This document shows, piece after piece, positions 8,061-15,656 of a stretch of DNA of 64,000 nucleotides (position 1 is the stretch's first letter; each line of letters opens with the position of its first letter). Source of the stretch: Enterovibrio norvegicus FF-33 (lineage in GTDB: Bacteria > Pseudomonadota > Gammaproteobacteria > Enterobacterales > Vibrionaceae); the NCBI RefSeq assembly GCF_000286835.2, contig NZ_AJYD02000013.1:806857-870856 (forward strand), in the 5' to 3' direction. The notes below the pieces were generated by a model that worked only from the letters and a program-made list of their open reading frames with translations, was not told the DNA's origin and did no database searches. The translations under genes and the position numbers were made by a program.

Positions 8061-8216
8061 TCTTGATGGGTGAATACTATTGAGCTTTGAAAGATATGTC
8101 AAATTTTTTCGGTGAGATTACTCTAACGACCAAGAGAGCAATCCGTTCGAGAACAGTACTATTTAAATGAGGGTTGAATTTAAATGACGTCCCCGATATA
8201 GTGCACATCACATAGC

Positions 8217-8230
8217 TGACCGTTCAGTCA
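8217..8230. promoter_or_regulatory. TetR-type operator 2
   Basis: TGACCGTTCAGTCA, a second match to TGACYG-NN-CRGTCA, 37 bases upstream of the TetR start codon. Its position suits autorepression. Confidence 0.65.
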
Positions 8231-8267
8231 GTTTTAAGAAGGTCATACACTTCTATGGGTAAGATAT

Positions 8268-8834
8268 ATGGATAAGAAAAAACAAATCATTGAGTCTGCA
8301 ATCGAATTATTTGGCACTATTGGATATGAAAAAACTTCAGTGTCTACGATTTGTGAGCATTCTGAGGTTTCAAAAGGTTTGGTTTTCCACCACTTTAAAA
8401 ATAAAGAGGGCCTACTCAAAGAAGTATTTATGCGTATGGCAGAGATCGTTAATGAAGTGAGTGACGGGAGTCTTGCTAACAGTGAGGTATTAAGCCCTAA
8501 AGAAAAATTGGTCAACTACCTTGACGCGATTTTCACCTCAATGGCCTCTCCAGAGCATAAGTTGTATTATCGGTTAGATTTTCAAATTTTATGTCAGCCA
8601 GCGACAAGAGATCTATTGAAAGATCTGTTTGAAGATCGTTATCAGCTAATGATGGATTCGTTTGTCGAGATTTTGGTGAAAATCCCAGCGTCGGAACCTC
8701 AAGTTGATAGTCATTCGATCATTGCTGAGATTGACGGTATCGCTCTGAACTATTTATTTGCCAAAGACGATTATCCGCTAATGGAAATCAAGGATCGCTT
8801 TATTCAAAAACAGCTATTATTGTTTGGTCTTTGA
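8268..8834 (+). CDS. TetR/AcrR family transcriptional regulator
   Basis: A 188-residue regulator. The N-terminal helix-turn-helix spans residues ~4-50 (QIIESAIELFGTIGYEKTSV, then VSKGLVFHHFKNKEGLL), the standard TetR_N signature. The C-terminal ligand-binding/dimerisation domain has no recognisable ligand class. The palindrome 37 bases upstream suggests autoregulation, and a second copy further upstream suggests control of a divergent transcript, possibly the acetyltransferase. It is cargo of the tRNA-Ser element. The ATG at 8268 is preceded by GGGTAAGATAT, a modest ribosome-binding site. Confidence 0.85.
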   Translation: MDKKKQIIESAIELFGTIGYEKTSVSTICEHSEVSKGLVFHHFKNKEGLLKEVFMRMAEIVNEVSDGSLANSEVLSPKEKLVNYLDAIFTSMASPEHKLYYRLDFQILCQPATRDLLKDLFEDRYQLMMDSFVEILVKIPASEPQVDSHSIIAEIDGIALNYLFAKDDYPLMEIKDRFIQKQLLLFGL

Positions 8835-9076
8835 GTAAGAAGCGATAGATTTTCATCCCATTGTTGCTGATGTAGAGAAAGTAAAATCCCTCAATTTGTC
8901 TAACTAAAAATGGGGGCACTGCACGTTATCTAGCCAAATTACCACGCTTCTAACCAGTGATTGAAAATGTGTTATAAGAAAAAATAAGTCAAATAATGCG
9001 ATCTGCCGACACTTGGTGGGCTAGGAGTCAAGAGGCTTCCTCTTGCCCGCAGATATCGTGCATCTTTTGCGTAGCA

Positions 9077-9120
9077 AAAGTGTGACGATAGCGCAGCGGG
9101 TTGCATTGTCGTCACACTTT
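9077..9120 (-). terminator. Integrase terminator
   Basis: 12-base arms (AAAGTGTGACGA / TCGTCACACTTT) pair around a 20-base loop. On the minus strand the hairpin starts at the integrase stop codon and runs into TTTTGC. Two more hairpins lie just beyond it at 9064-9080 and 9029-9045. Confidence 0.65.
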
Positions 9121-10439
9121 CAGTGAACGCCTATTTTGAGGTTGTCCTCAATGCCATCTATGCACTCAGGTGATATCATGTCGTCTAAACGAAATAGATT
9201 TACGGCCTCTACAAGCTGCTCTGGCTTCAGTCGTTTACCATATCTTCCATAAGTCATGTTTTGATGCTTATGGCCTACAATTTCAGAAACCACATGCTCT
9301 TCGACATTCGCACGTTTTAACTCATCAATAAAGGTATGACGGAATGAATAGGCGGTTGCGCGTTGTCCTGCTTTAAATCCCACGTCATTAAGAATATTGC
9401 CGAAGGTCTTTCTATAATCCTTTGACCAATCATTATCTGCACCGCGAGGCTTTACATTAAATAGCTGTGTTTCTTTTGCTCGCTGGCGAGCTTTCACAAA
9501 GGCTAAAAAGCCCATCTCTAACAATGTTTGATGAATGGGTACGGTTCGATTAGATAATTGGTTTTTCAGCTTCTGAGCGTCACCAGAGTCCGAGAACTGA
9601 ATGCAAGGCAGTTCGCCTTGTTTGATATCCCGAACTTGAAGCTGACAAGCTTCTGACGGCCTGCAACCTTGATAAAGCATCAATAAGGTTATCCACTTAA
9701 AGTCTGTGTTTTGTTTGCGATAAGCGTCGTTTGAGAATAGCTTCTGTAAATCCTCATTTTTCCAACGTTGTCGCTGCTCTTGAGCACTCTTTGCATTTTT
9801 AGAGGATGTTTTGACGACAGCAAATGGATTAGCTGTAATAAGCTCATGAGCCAAACACCAATTAAAAAACTGTCTATTTGCCGCAATGTAGTCTTTTAAT
9901 GTTTTGCTGCTTAATTTTCGTTTGAGTAATCGGTCTCGATAGTGCATTGCTATGCTATTGGTGGGCTTATCTGCATTTAATTCTTTTAGATAGCCTAAAA
10001 AATCATTACACCGTTGCTCTAACTGAGTAAGGGTGAGTTGTGTTACACCTTCTAATTTCTTAGATTGGATAAATTCAGAGAGTGTACTTGACGTAATAAC
10101 AGGTAAGGGTGCAGAGATTTTTATTTTTGGTGAAGGATCTACCACAAGCTTAGGGGCTTTGGTTTGAGTTTCAGGTTGTGCGCTATAAGCGGCTCGTAGG
10201 GTGTTAATCGACTCAGCCAGTTCAGTTTTAAACTCGACAATCGTTAAAGAGAGCGCAATGGCTTTCTCAAACAAGGCATGAAGTAATTGAACTTGCTCAA
10301 CATTTCGACGATAAGCGGTTTTACGCTCACGAGTCAGTAGGGAGAATTTTAGTTCGTTAGGATAACCACTTTCACGGAGTGAAAGTGGAGTAGCGATACG
10401 AGTATAGTACACGCTGTTTGGAAGTCTTAATAAGTACAT
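9120..10439 (-). CDS. int: Tyrosine-type site-specific integrase
   Basis: Tyrosine recombinase of 439 residues that should catalyse integration and excision of the surrounding element at tRNA-Ser. The N-terminus (MYLLRLPNSVYYTRIATPLS) matches the DUF6538-type arm domain of proteobacterial integrases, followed by a SAM-like core-binding domain and the catalytic domain. Catalytic residues seen: first Arg in YQGCRPSEAC (~260), second Arg in YSFRHTF (~367, with Tyr at the usual His position), His in VGHKHQNM and the nucleophile Tyr in TYGRYGKR (~399). I start at the ATG at 10439 because AAAGGTGG precedes it at the right distance; a start 21 bases upstream is possible. The gene abuts attR and the tRNA, the usual layout. 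It appears intact. Confidence 0.92.
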   Translation of the reverse strand: MYLLRLPNSVYYTRIATPLSLRESGYPNELKFSLLTRERKTAYRRNVEQVQLLHALFEKAIALSLTIVEFKTELAESINTLRAAYSAQPETQTKAPKLVVDPSPKIKISAPLPVITSSTLSEFIQSKKLEGVTQLTLTQLEQRCNDFLGYLKELNADKPTNSIAMHYRDRLLKRKLSSKTLKDYIAANRQFFNWCLAHELITANPFAVVKTSSKNAKSAQEQRQRWKNEDLQKLFSNDAYRKQNTDFKWITLLMLYQGCRPSEACQLQVRDIKQGELPCIQFSDSGDAQKLKNQLSNRTVPIHQTLLEMGFLAFVKARQRAKETQLFNVKPRGADNDWSKDYRKTFGNILNDVGFKAGQRATAYSFRHTFIDELKRANVEEHVVSEIVGHKHQNMTYGRYGKRLKPEQLVEAVNLFRLDDMISPECIDGIEDNLKIGVH

Positions 10440-10482
10440 CTGTGCCACCTTTCTGTGCAAGGTGATTTTCGATAGTACAGAT

Positions 10483-10514
10483 ACAAAAAAACCGCTGTAA
10501 AAACAGCGGTTTAA
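10483..10514 (-). terminator. Terminator downstream of tRNA-Ser
   Basis: Minus-strand hairpin AAACCGCTGT / ACAGCGGTTT followed by TTTTTTT. It lies inside the integrated element, which therefore seems to provide the transcription end of the host tRNA. Confidence 0.85.
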
Positions 10515-10520
10515 TCTTTT

Positions 10521-10547
10521 AATTTGGCGGAGAAATAGGGATTTGAA
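10521..10547. repeat. attR-like direct repeat within tRNA-Ser
   Basis: Right-hand 27-bp copy of the direct repeat also present at 6855-6881. Here it forms the 3' acceptor stem, CCA and part of the T arm of the intact tRNA-Ser. Confidence 0.85.
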
Positions 10548-10615
10548 CCCTAGGAGGGCTATAAACCCTCGCCGGTTTTCAAGACCGGTGCTTTAAACCA
10601 CTCAGCCATCTCTCC
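10525..10615 (-). tRNA. tRNA-Ser (UGA)
   Basis: A 91-nt tRNA on the minus strand with a long variable arm typical of serine tRNAs and encoded CCA. Acceptor GGAGAGA pairs with TTTCTCC and the anticodon loop CTTGAAA gives anticodon TGA. Its 3' end is the attachment site of the integrative element. Confidence 0.97.
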
Positions 10616-10849
10616 GTTGTTGCCGCGAATATTAACGGCCAGCACAGGGTGTGTAAACCCCTTTTCTACTACAAATAACTCAACCGCTCAAAAAGCCAGC
10701 AAAACCACGTCACTTCTCTCTATATGTGTCAAAAACCAACATCTTAAAAATAAAAAATTAACGCATTGATCAGAATGAAAATCTGTTCAGGCATCGATAT
10801 CATGACTCCGCTACAATAGCCGTCTCGGAAACCCTTTAAGAGCATTCAG

Positions 10850-12250
10850 ATGCACCATTACCTTTTTGTCGCTTTACTGTCACTTTTGACGCTTTCCACC
10901 TCGTTTGCCCAAGAAACGGATGAAACGATAAAAGGGGCGGCTTGCCTTGTCTCTGACGACCAAGGACGCGTGTTGGTCACCCGAGATATTTTGAATAATC
11001 GCATTGCTATTCCAGGTGGCTATGTGGACAGCGATAACCCCGCTGATGCCGCCATTCGGGAAACCCTAGAAGAAACGGGAATAGACGTCGAAGCCGTTGG
11101 CGAAATCGCCAGAATGGGTAAAGCCGTATTGTTTGATTGCCGTGCGACCTCCCCCATTCCTGTACTCAAAACAACAGCTGAAGCAGAAAAAGCCGCAGTG
11201 GCAGCTTGGCAGGCTGAACACTTCGCCCGCGAAGTTCGCTCGGTCTTCTTGATGAAACCCAACCAAGAGATGCTAGACAATGCTCGCTTCCCGGAACAAG
11301 TCGAAATGTTCCCTGCTTTACTGAAAAGAGCCACGCCCAGCCCTATTCAAGAGTTCGATGATTTTAGCGCCCTCGCCTCACCTTTTGATGTGTGGAATGC
11401 AGGCATCAACCAACGTTTTCAAAATGCCATTCACGCGCTACCCAAGCCAATTGCCAAGACAATGGCCACGCTGCTCGATTACGCTTCCGCACTTGGCAGT
11501 GGCGTCTTGTTCTTTGTGTTGATCCCCATCGCGATGGCAACAGGCGGATTAAAGCGTGTCGCCGAAGTGTTACTGGTGACAATACTGGTCACCGTCGTGG
11601 TGTCATTCGGCAAACTGTTCTTTGGCGTCCCACGTCCGTTTTATGTCTTCCCTGAATTACAATTAGGCGCTGCATCCGGTTTCGCTTTTCCTAGTGGGCA
11701 TACCGCAACTGCCTTTGCTGTATGGGGTTTGGTGTCCACATGGATTAATCGAGCACGAAAAACAACACGCGTGATTTGGCTCGTACCCGCCGTTCTCGTT
11801 GCCTTAAGCCGTGTTTATCTTGGTGTGCACTATGTCACCGACGTTATCGCAGGGGCGGTTATTGGCGTATTGGTGGTACTTGTCGCGCAGCATCTTGCAC
11901 GTCGTTTACTCTCAGTTCGACTTTGGTTTGGGTTAGGCGCAATCATCATTCCTTTTGCTTTAACCCAAATTCAGCCAACGTTTCTTTATTGCGCTGCTTT
12001 TTCATTCACGTTTTCAGCAGTACTTTGTCTTGCCAGACACCAACAAGAGCATCTCACTGCGCCGATGGGTATAAAAGGCTTTCTCATGACGCTTGCGGGT
12101 ATGTTGGCGTTGGCAGCAATCATTTTAGGGGTGGGTCAGATCTCCAACTCCAGCATAGAAATATTGGCCTCATACACACTCAGTACTGCCTTGTTGGCGA
12201 TTTGGCTAGGTTGGGCAGTGCCCAAATGGGGAGCGATACAAGGAAAGTGA
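10850..12250 (+). CDS. Nudix hydrolase - PAP2 phosphatase fusion, membrane protein
   Basis: A 466-residue two-domain protein. After a signal-like N-terminus (LFVALLSLLTLSTSFA) comes a Nudix domain with box at ~57-79 (GGYVDSDNPADAAIRE, then EETGI). The first Nudix-box Glu is Asp; the REx2EE core is intact. From ~180 comes a membrane-embedded PAP2 domain with all three phosphatase motifs: KLFFGVPRP (~254), PSGH (~281) and SRVYLGVHYVTD (~319, catalytic His ~327). Four more hydrophobic helices follow. Nudix enzymes split nucleoside-diphosphate compounds and PAP2 enzymes dephosphorylate lipid phosphates such as undecaprenyl diphosphate or phosphatidate, so a periplasmic diphosphate-recycling role is possible. 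The substrate is unknown. Fusions of this order are known in vibrios. It has its own transcript, ending at the shared terminator at 12292. Confidence 0.85.
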   Translation: MHHYLFVALLSLLTLSTSFAQETDETIKGAACLVSDDQGRVLVTRDILNNRIAIPGGYVDSDNPADAAIRETLEETGIDVEAVGEIARMGKAVLFDCRATSPIPVLKTTAEAEKAAVAAWQAEHFAREVRSVFLMKPNQEMLDNARFPEQVEMFPALLKRATPSPIQEFDDFSALASPFDVWNAGINQRFQNAIHALPKPIAKTMATLLDYASALGSGVLFFVLIPIAMATGGLKRVAEVLLVTILVTVVVSFGKLFFGVPRPFYVFPELQLGAASGFAFPSGHTATAFAVWGLVSTWINRARKTTRVIWLVPAVLVALSRVYLGVHYVTDVIAGAVIGVLVVLVAQHLARRLLSVRLWFGLGAIIIPFALTQIQPTFLYCAAFSFTFSAVLCLARHQQEHLTAPMGIKGFLMTLAGMLALAAIILGVGQISNSSIEILASYTLSTALLAIWLGWAVPKWGAIQGK

Positions 12251-12291
12251 GAGACGATTTAATTCAAATTCTCCGCCAATTAAGCACAAAA

Positions 12292-12315
12292 AAAGAGCGC
12301 CTATGGGCGCTCTTT
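12292..12315. terminator. Bidirectional terminator
   Basis: 10-bp arms AAAGAGCGCC / GGCGCTCTTT with a 4-base loop and A/T flanks on both sides. It lies between two convergent genes and can serve both. Confidence 0.85.
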
Positions 12316-12333
12316 GATTAAAACGTGTTTACG

Positions 12334-13683
12334 TTAGTCTTTAGCAGCAGATGCTAGCTCTTTCTCAGCGTCATGATCAATTTCAACGTCGAAAACAGCG
12401 CCTGCGTTTGGATCGTTGAAGACTGATTCGTCAAGCTTGCCTTCACTTTTCGCGACAATACAACTCACGGTTGCATCACCGGTGACGTTCACCGCAGTAC
12501 GAACCATATCGAGCAGACGGTCAACACCAAGGATCAAGCCGATACCTTCCAGTGGCAGACCTACTTGGGCGAATACCATCGAAAGCATAATCAAGCCAAC
12601 GCCCGGCACACCCGCCGTACCGATAGAGGCCAATACAGCCATTACGATCACAGTGAGGTAACCTGCAATACCAAGGTCAACGCCATAAATGTTCGCAATG
12701 AACACGGTCGCAACACCTTGCATGATCGCCGTACCATCCATATTAATGGTGGCACCGAAAGGAACGGTAAATGAACCTACAGAGTTCTTCACACCTAAAC
12801 GCTGAGTCACTGTACGCAGTGTGACAGGAATAGTGGCGTTTGAACTCGCGGTACTGAATGCGAACACTTGCATGCTGCGCACTTTCTTCATGAAGGTCAT
12901 GATATTCAGACCAGTGAATACTTTGAGGAAAGTCGGCAGAACAACGAAGAGGTGAATCATCAGTACGCCGATCAGCACAACAACATAACCAATCAATTCA
13001 GCGAAGAGTGCCAAACCTAGGCTTGCCATGGCTTTTGCGATCAAACAGAAAACTGCGTAAGGCGCGATTTCCATGATGACGGTAACCATCTTCATCATCA
13101 CTTCGTTCAGAACTTCGATCAGTTCGACGACTTTTTTAGCCGGCTTACCGACCATCAAAATACACACACCCATCAAGATAGCGAAGAAGATGATTTGAAG
13201 CATTTCACCTTCTGACAGCGCACTGACAGGGTTATTTGGAATGATATCGATCAGGACTTGTGAAAGCGGTGGCGCATCTTTACCCGTAAAGGCAACGTCG
13301 GCAACCATGTTCATGCCAGAGCCGATACCACTTAGTGCAGACACACCAATCGCAAGTGCAATGGCGATGGCAGTTGTTAGCAGGTAAAGACCGAAGGACT
13401 TACTCCCCACACGGCCAAGCATTTTGATGTCACCAATCCCGCACACACCACAAATCAAAGAGAAAAGGACGAGCGGAACTACCATCATTTTTAACGCGTT
13501 CACAAACATTTTGCCCACGACGTGGAACAAACCGTTTGTGATATAGGTATCGACGAATCCACCAGCAGGATTCAACCCAAAAATATTGATTGCTAAACCA
13601 AGAATAATACCGGCGACCAAGCCGATAACAACCTTGGCAGTCAGGCTCATTTTGCCATCACCATTTGTTTTTGCATTTACCAT
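12334..13683 (-). CDS. Dicarboxylate/amino acid:cation symporter (DAACS family)
   Basis: A 449-residue inner-membrane secondary transporter of the GltP/GltT/DctA superfamily, which imports acidic or neutral amino acids or C4-dicarboxylates with Na+ or H+. Family signatures: the serine-rich hairpin FSTASSNATIPVT, the substrate/cation motif FGATINMDGTA, the second hairpin segment GTAGVPGVGLI, and DRLLDMVRTAVNVTGDA near the end. About eight membrane helices are evident. The cytoplasmic C-terminus is acidic (DVEIDHDAEKE). A GGAGG ribosome-binding site precedes the ATG. It is a single gene, convergent with the Nudix-PAP2 gene and sharing its terminator. Specificity cannot be fixed from the sequence. 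Confidence 0.9.
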   Translation of the reverse strand: MVNAKTNGDGKMSLTAKVVIGLVAGIILGLAINIFGLNPAGGFVDTYITNGLFHVVGKMFVNALKMMVVPLVLFSLICGVCGIGDIKMLGRVGSKSFGLYLLTTAIAIALAIGVSALSGIGSGMNMVADVAFTGKDAPPLSQVLIDIIPNNPVSALSEGEMLQIIFFAILMGVCILMVGKPAKKVVELIEVLNEVMMKMVTVIMEIAPYAVFCLIAKAMASLGLALFAELIGYVVVLIGVLMIHLFVVLPTFLKVFTGLNIMTFMKKVRSMQVFAFSTASSNATIPVTLRTVTQRLGVKNSVGSFTVPFGATINMDGTAIMQGVATVFIANIYGVDLGIAGYLTVIVMAVLASIGTAGVPGVGLIMLSMVFAQVGLPLEGIGLILGVDRLLDMVRTAVNVTGDATVSCIVAKSEGKLDESVFNDPNAGAVFDVEIDHDAEKELASAAKD

Positions 13684-14088
13684 ATTGCCTCCATGACTAT
13701 GTATAAATTCCAGTCATGAAACCCCTTTCTTTTGTCTTACTAATGGCAATAAGCGTTTGCTAACGAGCCGACCTTTGAATAATTAGTCACTATGGAGTGA
13801 TATTCCATTCACTACATAACAAAGAGGCGAGATCAGCTTAAAAATTAACCAAATATAGAGACTAATGTCAGGACCTTTCATAACAGGCAATATATATATC
13901 CTGAATCGAAAAATGACGTTGTCTCAATATTGATTCATTCGACATATTTTGTTAATGGAAGGTTAAATTAGGTCTATACGCCCCATCAAAACTAAGCCCA
14001 TATATGAAACAACGAATACCGCGATGGGACAAGATGATTACGGCTTATTGCGTTACAATGGCTCTCTTTTCCAAACTGCATAGTCGTC
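13684..14088. other. Divergent intergenic region
   Basis: 405 bp between the symporter and the CWC protein gene, AT-rich, with a small hairpin TCACT-ATGG-AGTGA near 13787. It should hold both promoters. No gene or known regulatory motif was recognised. Confidence 0.4.
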
Positions 14089-14487
14089 ATGAGCCATTGT
14101 CCTGAGTGCGGAGACGCACTTTCTTGCACTGCTAACTCCGGCAGCTGCTGGTGTATGCAATACCCCAACATCGTTCCGGTTAGCGATACCGCTGATCTGT
14201 CTTGCCTTTGCGCTGCTTGTCTGGCGAAGAAAATAAACACCCAGCTCGGTGAGGTCTATCAAACCTACAGCACTAACGAACTCATTCGACTAGCCAAACC
14301 TTACGCAAATAGCCCTCATCTCATCGAAGAACTCGACTACACGATGGAAAACGGCTTTATGGTGTTTTCCGCTTGGTACCACTTAAAGCGCGGAACCTGC
14401 TGTGGCAATGGTTGTCGGCATTGTCCATTCGGCAAATCGTCCGAATTGCCTATCAACCAGGAAGATCGTTATAACAACGTGGGCTAA
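14089..14487 (+). CDS. Cysteine-rich CWC / DUF5522 two-domain protein
   Basis: A 132-residue protein combining two small domains. The N-terminal cysteine-rich CWC domain (residues ~1-50) has CPECGDALSC, SCWCMQYP and CLCAACLAKK. The C-terminal DUF5522-like domain (~85-120) is recognised by the segment RGTCCGNGCRHCPFG. Thirteen cysteines, mostly in CxxC-type pairs, imply metal binding, probably zinc or iron-sulfur, but no function is known for this family. Separate proteins carry the two domains in many bacteria; here they are joined. No operon partner: the PTS genes start 87 bases downstream and are probably transcribed separately. Confidence 0.75.
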   Translation: MSHCPECGDALSCTANSGSCWCMQYPNIVPVSDTADLSCLCAACLAKKINTQLGEVYQTYSTNELIRLAKPYANSPHLIEELDYTMENGFMVFSAWYHLKRGTCCGNGCRHCPFGKSSELPINQEDRYNNVG

Positions 14488-14574
14488 GTCACTGACGGAA
14501 AGGATTTCTTCGACGACAATTCGCGTCCTTTTGCTTTATTCACTTTTCACTCAAAAAACGCCGAAATAATCATA

Positions 14575-14877
14575 ATGAAGATAGTCGCTGTCACCGCCTG
14601 CCCGACAGGCATTGCCCACACTTACATGGCCGCCGCTGAGCTAAAAAAAGCCGCGCTGCAATCGAGTATTCATATCAATGTGGAGACTCAAGGCGCCATG
14701 GGCATTGAGAACCCACTCAGTATTCAAGATATTGCCCGCGCCGATGTCGTGCTGATCGCATCAGACATCGAGATTGAAGATCGCGCCCGATTTTCAGGAA
14801 GCAAAATCCACTGTGTGACGATTGAAGAAGTGCTGACTGACCCAATCTCTGTGTTGGAGCGCTGCAAACGTTTATGA
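14575..14877 (+). CDS. PTS fructose-type EIIB component
   Basis: A 100-residue stand-alone EIIB of the fructose/mannitol PTS superfamily. The phosphorylatable cysteine is C9 in AVTACPTGIAHTYMAA, the hallmark of fructose-type EIIB. It would accept phosphate from an EIIA and pass it to a sugar in an EIIC, but no separate EIIC lies next to it; its EIIC may be elsewhere or it may act with the IIABC protein at 16915. It overlaps the following EIIA-like gene by 4 bases (ATGA), so the two are translationally coupled. The arrangement matches the small IIB/IIA pair beside the mannose PTS genes in V. cholerae, as recalled. Confidence 0.88.
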   Translation: MKIVAVTACPTGIAHTYMAAAELKKAALQSSIHINVETQGAMGIENPLSIQDIARADVVLIASDIEIEDRARFSGSKIHCVTIEEVLTDPISVLERCKRL

Positions 14878-15644
14878 TCACCCGACGGATCACCTTCTTT
14901 ATTGGTGAAGAAGGACTGCCAGCATGGAGGCTGAACCGCTTGAGAACCTTGGCGGGGCACTTTCGATCGGTCACTATTTTTGTCAACTTGTCGCAACGTA
15001 AATCCGCCAACGCCGAACAGCCAATGCACATCCTCAGCCTAAGTGCATTACCCAGTGATTTGTGCCAGCTACAAATTGAAGGTAACGATGCCGAACTTGC
15101 TTCCATGGTATTGACCGATTTTATTGACGAACATGCCTCGCTGATATCCGGCGGAAAGTCATCCGCGCCAATCACACCCTCCGATCATCAGTCACTGCCC
15201 TTTGATTTTGTCACCCATCGGCTACGAGACACTGAACTCGACAAACATGGCCTACTGGCACAGTTTGCTTTGATGGTCGCCAAGCATGAAAACTGCAATC
15301 AAGAAACCTTGTTTGATGCCTTGTATAAGCGGGAAAGTGTTTCTTCGACGAGCATGGGAAATGGCGTTGCTTTACCTCATGTAATGACCCCCGAGGTGAA
15401 ACACGCGCATTTGCTGATAGCGACTACGCATGCTCCCTTAAATTGGGCGTCTCAACGGGGGAATGTCTCTTGTGTGATTGGATTGATGCTGCCAACCCCG
15501 CCCGTACGTGAATCTATAGTGGCCTTCTCTGGCTTTTCTCAGCAGCTTCTTGAGGCAGATTTCTGCGCGTATCTGACCGAAAACAACAGCGCTGATATTC
15601 TTGAACTCTTGATCTTAAACGCCCTTAACGTTCCGTTTCGCTAG
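14874..15644 (+). CDS. PTS protein: degenerate HPr-like domain fused to EIIA
   Basis: A 256-residue protein. Residues ~100-250 form a fructose/mannitol/Ntr-type EIIA with the phosphorylatable His169 in GVALPHVM. Residues ~1-90 resemble an HPr fold (IGEEGLPAWRLNRLRTLAGH, then SANAEQPMHILSLSALPSD and GNDAELASMVLTDFI), but the HPr active-site histidine of the GLHxRPA motif is missing: GLPAWR stands in its place. The N-domain is therefore probably a non-phosphorylatable docking or regulatory module; this is inference. Its start overlaps the EIIB gene. The neighbouring AraC regulator and IIABC gene suggest a role in the mannose PTS. Confidence 0.82.
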   Translation: MITRRITFFIGEEGLPAWRLNRLRTLAGHFRSVTIFVNLSQRKSANAEQPMHILSLSALPSDLCQLQIEGNDAELASMVLTDFIDEHASLISGGKSSAPITPSDHQSLPFDFVTHRLRDTELDKHGLLAQFALMVAKHENCNQETLFDALYKRESVSSTSMGNGVALPHVMTPEVKHAHLLIATTHAPLNWASQRGNVSCVIGLMLPTPPVRESIVAFSGFSQQLLEADFCAYLTENNSADILELLILNALNVPFR

Positions 15645-15656
15645 CCCATTGAATCA

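Larger units (their letters stand above)
7796..8267. other. Regulatory region between acetyltransferase and TetR genes
   Basis: A very AT-rich 472-bp divergent spacer. It holds the two TetR-type palindromes described separately and probably the promoters of both flanking genes. No open frame of interest was seen. Confidence 0.5.
6855..10547. mobile_element. Integrative element in tRNA-Ser(UGA)
   Basis: A 3.7-kb element bounded by exact 27-bp direct repeats of the tRNA-Ser 3' end (6855-6881 and 10521-10547). It contains a tyrosine integrase next to the intact tRNA and transcribed away from it, a TetR-family regulator with two palindromic operators, and a GNAT acetyltransferase. The element restores the tRNA 3' end and supplies a terminator for it. 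Before insertion, tRNA-Ser and tRNA-Asp would have lain about 40 bp apart. No excisionase, replication or conjugation genes are visible, so it is probably a minimal or reduced genomic island. Confidence 0.82.

Noticed and set aside
9000-9120. Integron-type attC site
   Set aside because: The hairpins lack the RYYYAAC/GTTRRRY core sites, and no integron integrase or cassette array is present.
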